Source of the DNA: Brachionus rotundiformis
Taxonomy: Eukaryota; Rotifera; Eurotatoria; Ploima; Brachionidae
Direction: 5' to 3'
Length of the DNA: 64,000 bases
Assembly (NCBI GenBank): GCA_016802295.1
Contig: JAESIW010000090.1
Location: 62,001 to 126,000 of the forward strand
This document shows, one piece after another, positions 58,243-64,000 of this stretch. Every line of letters starts with the position of its first letter. The first letter of the stretch is position 1. A model generated the notes under the pieces. The model was not told where the DNA came from, made no database searches, and worked only from the letters and a program-made list of their open reading frames with translations. The position numbers and the translations under genes were made by a program.

Positions 58243-58872
58243 ATGGCTGCGTCCAGGCAATCAAATGTGCCCAATTCGAATAGTATAAACAAAATATGCC
58301 AATTTAAAGTGGTCCTATTGGGGGAGTCAGCAGTTGGAAAGTCTAGCTTGGTAATTCGTTTTGTTAAGAGAGAGTTTCATGAGTTTCAGGAGAGTACAAT
58401 TGGCGCGGCTTTTCTGACCCAATCGATGCAAATTGACGATACTACAGTAAAATTTGAGATATGGGACACGGCTGGACAAGAGCGCTACCACTCACTAGCT
58501 CCCATGTACTACCGAGGTGCCCAAGCAGCACTAATTGTATTCGACATAACCTCAAAGGACAGCTTTTTGAAGGCCCAAAATTGGGTTAGAGAACTTGGCA
58601 GACAGGCCAATACCAACATTGTTATTGCTTTAGTTGGCAATAAGGTTGATTTGGCAAGCAAGCGAGCAGTTGAGTTCAATGAAGCCAAGATGTATGCTGA
58701 ACAAAATAATTTAATATTTATGGAAACATCGGCAAAAACAGCTGTTAATGTTGTGGAAATTTTTACTGCCATTGCGACTCGTTTGCCAAAGAATGACAAA
58801 CAGTCGTCGGGCTCTGATACAATTAAAGCAGAGAAGGAAACTCAGAAGGAAAAAGGTGGATGCTGCAAATAG
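58243..58872 (+). CDS. RAB5: Small GTPase Rab5
   Basis: Intact 209-residue single-exon gene from ATG (MAASRQSNVPNSNS). Rab5 controls early endosome fusion. The P-loop GESAVGKSS, the Rab5-type switch I (QESTIGAAFLTQ), WDTAGQERYHSL, NKVDL and the ETSAK base motif are all present. The C-terminus ends KGGCCK, a di-cysteine geranylgeranylation site; animal Rab5 proteins more often end CCSN. Absence of introns may reflect a retrocopied origin, but no stop or frameshift is present and all G motifs are conserved. Confidence 0.96.
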   Translation: MAASRQSNVPNSNSINKICQFKVVLLGESAVGKSSLVIRFVKREFHEFQESTIGAAFLTQSMQIDDTTVKFEIWDTAGQERYHSLAPMYYRGAQAALIVFDITSKDSFLKAQNWVRELGRQANTNIVIALVGNKVDLASKRAVEFNEAKMYAEQNNLIFMETSAKTAVNVVEIFTAIATRLPKNDKQSSGSDTIKAEKETQKEKGGCCK

Positions 58873-59150
58873 ATATACTCGGATTTTATTGAAATTAATT
58901 TCTAGTCCATTAATTTGTTTTACCTGTTTTGACACCAACTCAGCCTTAAATCTAATTTGATTTATGTGTTTTTTTTTCTTCTAAACTTTTTTTTATTCAT
59001 AAACTTGCCAGATTTTTTTAATTGAAATTTTAGAAAAAAATAATGATATTTTTTAATAAAAAGTTTTTAGTCAAGGTGGAATATGTGTAATTAATCAATT
59101 AATTTTTAGCATAGAGATATATAAAGATATTTTAGACGTATAATTCCATT
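58873..59150. other. 3' flank of RAB5
   Basis: AT-rich with a likely polyadenylation region; no gene. Confidence 0.4.
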
Positions 59151-59745
59151 TTGGTAGTGTCACCCTCCTCTTTTCGCAACCGGGCTTGGGACCGGCTTTG
59201 GCAGAGTTATGACGGCCAACCTTTCCCTAAGAAGCCAGTGGGACGTTCATCATAAACAGCGCCACTCATCCGAGCACAAGGCTGCGAACTCGGCAACTAT
59301 TTAGACTAGCTTGGAACCACAAACCAAGCGACTTCTCTCTCAATTGAGATAAAGTCTTAACTTAAGGCTTCCAAAGTTACGTACTGTCTGCAGAGGGTCA
59401 GCTGTACAGCAGAATCTCGCTCCTTTCGGATTCTATACTGGGAGATGGTCGAAGCCAGCGGCGCCCTCATACGACAAGACTTGGACAAAGACCCGTAGGC
59501 CTATGTACCCGCCATACAGCTCTTCTGCAGACTACGTGAAAGACCACACGCACATACGATGCATGTGGCTGCCACCACCCTCCTCTTTTTTCATCAGGGC
59601 TTGGGACCTGCGGATCGGCAGAGTTATGGTGACTGCTCAGTTGACTCCATTTCTTAAAATTTTAAAATTTCTAATTCTAAAAAATAAAATTGCGCATCCT
59701 ATTTATACCCTTCCAGTTCACCTGTACATTCACCAGGTGACCAAT
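59151..59745. mobile_element. GC-richer repeat block with internal duplication
   Basis: The block is clearly less AT-rich than its flanks. A segment at about 59160-59215 (CACCCTCCTCTTTTCGCAAC, then GGGCTTGGGACC and GCAGAGTTATG) recurs at about 59574-59630 with moderate divergence. On the minus strand both copies read like SQAR/SPDEK-KEEGG, which recalls the leader of some non-LTR retrotransposon ORFs. That assignment is from memory and tentative. No intact ORF remains. Confidence 0.45.
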
Positions 59746-59749
59746 TTTA

Positions 59750-59817
59750 AAATAAATTAGTAAGTTTATAAATTGTTCTTTCAATAAAGGCACTCGAAAG
59801 GACTTGAGTCTATTGTT
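59750..59817 (+). repeat. Left copy of a 70-bp direct repeat
   Basis: The sequence around TTTATAAATTGTTCTTTCAA and AAAGGCACTCGAAAGGACTT is repeated with few differences at 61492-61560. It contains AATAAA followed by about 25 bases, like the 3' end of a transcript. It precedes the HORMA pseudogene. Confidence 0.85.
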
Positions 59818-59992
59818 ATAGGGCTGATTTACTTAGTTAAGTCAGTTGTTTAGCATTACTCTACTTGTTTGATAAATATGTTATAATATATTGATTGGTA
59901 TTACTAGGCAATTCTAATTAGTAGCAACTAGGCAAATATGAAATAAACTTGTACGAATTGGAGATAGTATTTAAGAAAAAAGGATTTTTTAG

Positions 59993-61342
59993 TTGTTTGA
60001 GAGTCATTCTAGTTTTATAAATAAAACAACTCAAGTAATACTATCTTTTCTTAACACAATGAATGAGAATAAGAAAACCACCCTACAACAAACTGTATTT
60101 AATTGGCTAAGAGGAACGTTTGATGCCATGGAAAAAAAATATCTTAACATTATCAGTTTGGCTATAAACTCGGATTCAAAAAATTCAAAACTGGTTTTGG
60201 AAACATATGACTTTTATTTATCATATGGTGACAATGTGGACTTGCAAATTTCTAAAAATTTTTCGCAAAAAATAAAATTAAGTAGTATCAGATTTATTAG
60301 AACTATTTTCGCAACCATAAGCTTATTGGAAGATTTACCAATATGCTTTAGTATGAATATGAGACTAATTTAAAGTGATATCACTCCAAACGACTATGAA
60401 CCGCCTGGATTTAAGTTATGTAACTTTGAAAACTACGAAAATGACCAAGAGAAATACAAAATTAGAATTGGCGATGAAAATTGTCTTTGGAATCAAGTTT
60501 GCATGGAGCTAAATTGTTCTAATAAAATGCTTAAAAAAGACGAATTAAATGAAAATATAAATGGAAGTACCACACAAACACAAGACTCAAATGAAACTGC
60601 TTCAGTAGATATTGATTTTACCAATACAGAAAATTCCGAAGAAAGCATTAAAAACCAAATTGGTGATCTTAATTTTGAATCATCTTCTATTTATTCAAGT
60701 CCAAATATTAAAGAAATTCAATGCATTTGTAGCTCAGACAAAGAGAATAATATGAAATTAATTGAGTGTTCGATTTGCGGTACTTATCAGCACACAATAT
60801 GCTGCAATATTTTTTATGATTTTTCTAACTCAAATTGGGAAAATGAATTTGTTCAATGTTGTTTAGACTGCTTTAAAAAAGATCCAAGTCAAATAAAAAC
60901 CGATCAGACCTTGATTGGAATGAAAAAAAAATTGACTGAAACAAGTGTATGACGGATGGCACTTTTTTAATTGAACAAAATGGATTTAGATCAAGTTTAC
61001 AGCCATGAACTCATGAATATTTTGTGTATTAAACAAAATACTTTGAAAGAACTTATAAAAAAAATTACAAGATGCAAATTTTTACCCTGTAACAACAAAA
61101 AAAAAAGACTTTACAAAATACTTAAATCAAATTTGAACAATTTTATAAAAAATAACTGCATTTATCCGAATTGTAATTTTCTTGAAAAAAAGAATGATAA
61201 AAATCAAGACGATTTAAGTTTAGTTTCAGAATTTAGTTCTGTCAGCAAAGACGAAAAGAGACAAGCCAACACTTCTGAAAATTTACACTCTAGAAAAAAA
61301 TTAAAAAATAGCATAAACAATATGAACATTGATCAGATATAA
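59993..61342 (+). pseudogene. Intronless HORMA-PHD-winged-helix (Hop1/HORMAD-type) pseudogene
   Basis: One continuous frame of 450 codons, without introns or frameshifts, is broken by three stops: TAA at 60371, TGA at 60950 and TAA at 60968. Before the first stop, TVFNWLRGTFDAMEKKYLNI and LETYDFYLSYGDN match the HORMA domain of meiotic HORMADs. Directly after it, SDITPNDYEPPGFK matches the HORMA motif that usually follows a Tyr, so the TAA probably replaced a Tyr codon. A PHD-like zinc finger follows (CICSSDKE, LIECSICGTYQHTICC, CCLDCF). The last part (YSHELMNILCIKQNTLKELI) resembles the winged-helix of the Hop1 chromatin-binding region. The N-terminal part of the HORMA domain is missing. HORMADs organise meiotic chromosome axes. 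It is best explained as a 5'-truncated retrocopy. Confidence 0.75.
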
Positions 61343-61491
61343 AAAAGATGTTTATTAAAAGCATTTTTATTTTTCGTTTTCAAAAAGCGTTTATGCATGT
61401 TTTTTGTTCTTCTTTAGTTATTTGTATTTATTTAAAGTATTTATTTGAAAGTTGTTTTTTGATATTAAAAATATCAGTTACTGCTAAATTC

Positions 61492-61560
61492 TAAAATAAA
61501 TTAGTTAAGTTTATAAATTGTTCTTTCAATAAAGGCACTCGAAAGGACTTGATTCTATTT
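61492..61560 (+). repeat. Right copy of the 70-bp direct repeat
   Basis: Near-identical to 59750-59817 (one extra T in TTAGTTAAG, one G/T change in GACTTGATTC). It begins about 150 bases after the last stop of the HORMA frame and contains AATAAA, so it may be the end of the retrocopied 3' UTR. Confidence 0.85.
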
Positions 61561-61574
61561 TAAATTAATTCTTA

Positions 61575-61634
61575 AATTACAAGATATATATATATATACA
61601 TATATATATAACATATATATATACATGTATATAG
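61575..61634. repeat. (TA)n-rich simple repeat
   Basis: Alternating TA and TATACA runs between the direct repeat and the LINE remnant. Confidence 0.8.
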
Positions 61635-61764
61635 ATTCATTTAGGCTTTAAAAATTTAATAAAAATAAAAATTTATGTTGTTTATTTTTAATCCGATTTT
61701 TAAATAATAAAATTAGTTAAGAAAAGATCATGAATCACTTTAAAAAAGGTATGGTATAATATCC

Positions 61765-62260
61765 GGTCCAAGTAGGCATCCACTAGCAGAATCAAATTGA
61801 GAAAAAGACCTAGTAGGATAGTCAAATCAAGAGGTGTATCACTAAGGCAAATTAAGCAGTTATTAGAAAAAGCCTTTGAATTTAAGAACGCAAGCAGCAT
61901 CCCTTGTCAGGCCTCACTTAGAATATGCAATTAATTGCTGGTGTCCATATCTTGAAAATACGTTAAAGAGTTGGATAAAGTCTGGAAAGAGCAACTAAAC
62001 TGATTCCTGAGTTCCAAAATTTGGTATATAAAGAAGGATCAAACTAGCTGGAATTGTCAGAATTACAAACAAGAAGGACCAGAGCTGACCTGACACAATT
62101 TTATAAGATAATAAATAGCTATGAGACTGTCTAACTAAAGAATGCAATAACTTTTTGTGTCAAAGGTACAAAAGTCTTTTTTAAGGTAAGTCAAGGACAA
62201 GTTGGGTAGCTTGCCTTTGCCATTTTTTCATGCAGGCTCATTTAAAGCGGATTTTAAATA
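61765..62260 (+). mobile_element. Decayed jockey/CR1-like non-LTR retrotransposon fragment
   Basis: The plus strand reads ASLVRPHLEYAINCWCPYLE, then after a frame change ATKLIPEFQNLVYKEGSN and TRRTRADLTQFYKIINSYET. This is the familiar C-terminal stretch of the jockey/CR1-like reverse transcriptase (LVRPHLEYA to QRRATKLIPEL to DLIQFYKI). Multiple stops and frameshifts are present. An upstream EKDLG-like remnant fits the same protein. Confidence 0.8.
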
Positions 62261-62661
62261 TTTAAAAGAAAATTTATTAAAAAAATTATTAAAAGCTTTT
62301 ATTTAAATTCATTTAAGTCTAAATTAGATTAGAGTTTGAGAATGGTCTATTTTAGATGAGATTTATACCATAAACACAACAAAACAAAATATTTAGATTG
62401 CAATCGGTTTGTATCAAACGTCATTTGGCAATGTAGGCGCTTCGGCTTGATTCAAATCCTATTTACATTTTGTTTCCTATCTATCTTTCTCTATCTTTTC
62501 TTATCTATCACTTTTAATTAATTAACCTAGTATTTTAATTATGATACAAAAATTTTGTCTTCTAAAGAGAGAATAAATGTGTAAAATTAGACAAGATAAG
62601 ATAAGACAAGATAAAAAAAGTTAAGATAAGATAAGATAAAAAAATTGTTTTTTTATTGAGT
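62261..62661. other. Intergenic region with (GATAA)n repeats
   Basis: Contains TATC-rich and GATAA-rich runs (about 62478-62510 and 62590-62640) that are mutually complementary; no gene. The right end is the 3' flank of the TLC-domain gene. Confidence 0.6.
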
Positions 62662-63708
62662 CTAATTTTTGTCAACCAAGAGCACAATGTTCTGATTCAT
62701 GTCAATGGGCTTTTCGTCATGTTCAGCTGATTCCATTTTGTCGTCATTCAAGGCCATGTTGGCTCGTTTGGTCCTGGCGGCACACATCAAAATGCCAATA
62801 TCCTTCTGGACAATACGCTTGAACAAAATGACGTTTATCACGGTCATTATAAACACAAACATAAGCAACATGCACAAGTACTGAATGCTGACTCTGTGTC
62901 CGTCTATTTTGACGCTGTAGATTATGATGGCCAATATGCCGAATCTAAACACCAAAAACGTGACCACATTGGCTACACAATTGGCGTAGACAATGGACGA
63001 GTTTCGCTTGAAGGCGTAGAATTTGAGAAGCTTGCGAGCGTGTAGAAATACGCTGTTGAATTCCATGAGTAGAGCTATGACTGTGTAGCCGATGGATATG
63101 AGATTGATCATGTGATAGCCGAACGAGAGAAGCACTATCCAGTGGTGAACGCACACGACCCATTCGCGTTTGAGGTAGCCGTTGGCGCATATGTCGTAAA
63201 AATCGTACAAAAAGTAGCCGCACGAGAACGCCAGTACCAAATAGGCGTCCCATGTGACCGCGTAGAGCAAGTCTACGAAAAGCTCGTTGTGTCGCGCGAT
63301 CAATATGTACAACAGCCATATGGAACAGAGTACCGAGTGCACAAAGCTAATTTGTAGGTTGCGGTTTGTCCAGATGGTGAACTGGAGCTTGCGGCTGCGC
63401 TCCTCTTGCATCTCGGCTGGCTCTTTGATCTTGAACGACGACGACGAGTCGGCCTCGCTCTGCCGTCTGCGCATCACGGCCTGCTCGTACCGCTCAAACG
63501 ACTTTACCGACAGCTCGTAGTGCTTGTCCTTGTCCACCAGCGAGTCCACTATCAAACTAATGAGATAAAAAACTATGGAGAACATCAATATTAGACAAAT
63601 GACTATCAAATTGCGGTAGCTCAGCTGGCTGAGATACTCGTAGACAGTGCTCGAGTTGTCCATTGTGTCGTTTGGCGACACCATCCATGCCACACTTTCC
63701 ACACTCAT
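62662..63708 (-). CDS. TLC domain-containing membrane protein (TLCD1/2-like)
   Basis: Single exon, 348 residues from ATG (MSVESVAWMVSPNDTM). An N-terminal membrane helix (LIVICLILMFSIVFYLISLI) is followed by a charged cytosolic loop. The TLC domain spans about residues 115-310, with FVHSVLCSIWLLY, SCGYFLYDFYDICAN, VHHWIVLLSFGYH and LMEFNSVFLHARKLLKFY. The last block is characteristic of TLCD1/TLCD2, plasma-membrane proteins that influence phospholipid composition and fluidity. Extra N- and C-terminal regions make it longer than the vertebrate proteins (about 250-265 residues). Orthology within the TLCD group is not settled. Confidence 0.82.
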   Translation of the reverse strand: MSVESVAWMVSPNDTMDNSSTVYEYLSQLSYRNLIVICLILMFSIVFYLISLIVDSLVDKDKHYELSVKSFERYEQAVMRRRQSEADSSSSFKIKEPAEMQEERSRKLQFTIWTNRNLQISFVHSVLCSIWLLYILIARHNELFVDLLYAVTWDAYLVLAFSCGYFLYDFYDICANGYLKREWVVCVHHWIVLLSFGYHMINLISIGYTVIALLMEFNSVFLHARKLLKFYAFKRNSSIVYANCVANVVTFLVFRFGILAIIIYSVKIDGHRVSIQYLCMLLMFVFIMTVINVILFKRIVQKDIGILMCAARTKRANMALNDDKMESAEHDEKPIDMNQNIVLLVDKN

Positions 63709-64000
63709 CTCTATCGACCACTATTGTACACAAATAATAATAAATGATAATTTAGCTATCTAAAATTACAAAACTTAAATAATAATCGAATGATTATTTG
63801 TTTGTTTAAGGACTCTTCTCTCCAATCTATCTAATATGCACAATTATACACAATTTACACAAACAGACAAGCCATGTTTTCAATTAGCAGCTCAGAGCGT
63901 TAGTCTAATGCTTGTGTCTATTGTTATCTATGGTGATTAGTCAAATAGTTAACAATTGACATAAGTTAAATTAGCATTTTTGTTATAACTAACTAACTAA
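63709..64000. other. 5' flank of the TLC-domain gene
   Basis: AT-rich sequence up to the window edge, presumably containing the promoter; no further gene seen. Confidence 0.4.

Noticed and set aside
60371..60970. Stop-codon reassignment or selenocysteine to explain the three stops in the HORMA frame
   Set aside because: All other genes in the window use TAA and TGA as ordinary stops, and no gene shows in-frame TGA or TAA, so pseudogenisation is simpler.
62662..63708. Ceramide synthase (another TLC-domain family)
   Set aside because: No Lag1 motif with the ceramide-synthase HDxxD pattern; the NSVFLHARKLL block fits TLCD1/2.
1..64000. CRISPR arrays, bacterial operons, phage or integrated virus
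   Set aside because: Spliced eukaryotic genes throughout; no regularly spaced repeats and no recognisable viral proteins.

Overview
The window is animal nuclear DNA: very AT-rich, with long gene deserts, short GT-AG introns (58-64 bases in the AASS gene), many single-exon genes, and a typical bilaterian gene set (latrophilin-type adhesion GPCR, CLASP, SoxC, HDAC8, CRELD, a meiotic HORMAD remnant). Several features (tight gene packing, AT bias, a LINE tail of a type I associate with invertebrates) fit a small invertebrate, possibly a spiralian such as a rotifer. The sequence alone does not settle this.

Layout. 1-4.7 kb (minus): a latrophilin-like receptor running off the left edge. 4.7-12.1 kb: gene desert. 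12.2-23.4 kb (minus): a complete CLASP gene whose exons join in frame, with a second in-frame first exon at 19.08 kb that would make a TOG1-less isoform. 25-30.6 kb (plus): HSDL2 (SDR plus SCP2, ending in SKL), then bifunctional lysine-degrading AASS. 30.9-31.2 kb: decayed Mutator-like transposase tail. 32.3-33.6 kb (plus): unknown Q/Y-rich protein. 34.6-38.4 kb: a NDUFA11-like complex I subunit, a ZnT zinc exporter (minus) and HDAC8 (plus), the last two divergent. 40.5-49.5 kb (minus): two SoxC paralogues separated by a 6.4 kb desert. 50.0-58.9 kb: dense housekeeping cluster: unknown protein, RPL34, RPS13 (minus), an OTU-fold protein (plus), CRELD (minus), COX7C (plus), AUP1 (minus), RAB5 (plus). 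59.1-62.3 kb: mobile-element debris surrounding an intronless HORMA-PHD-winged-helix pseudogene with three in-frame stops. 62.7-63.7 kb (minus): a TLCD1/2-like TLC membrane protein.

Functional themes. Mitochondria are represented by AASS, a NDUFA11-like subunit and COX7C; ER/lipid-droplet and membrane biology by CRELD, AUP1, TLCD-like and RAB5; translation by RPS13 and RPL34; development and cytoskeleton by SoxC, latrophilin and CLASP. Exon structures were worked out by hand from splice sites and phase; where phases fail this is stated.
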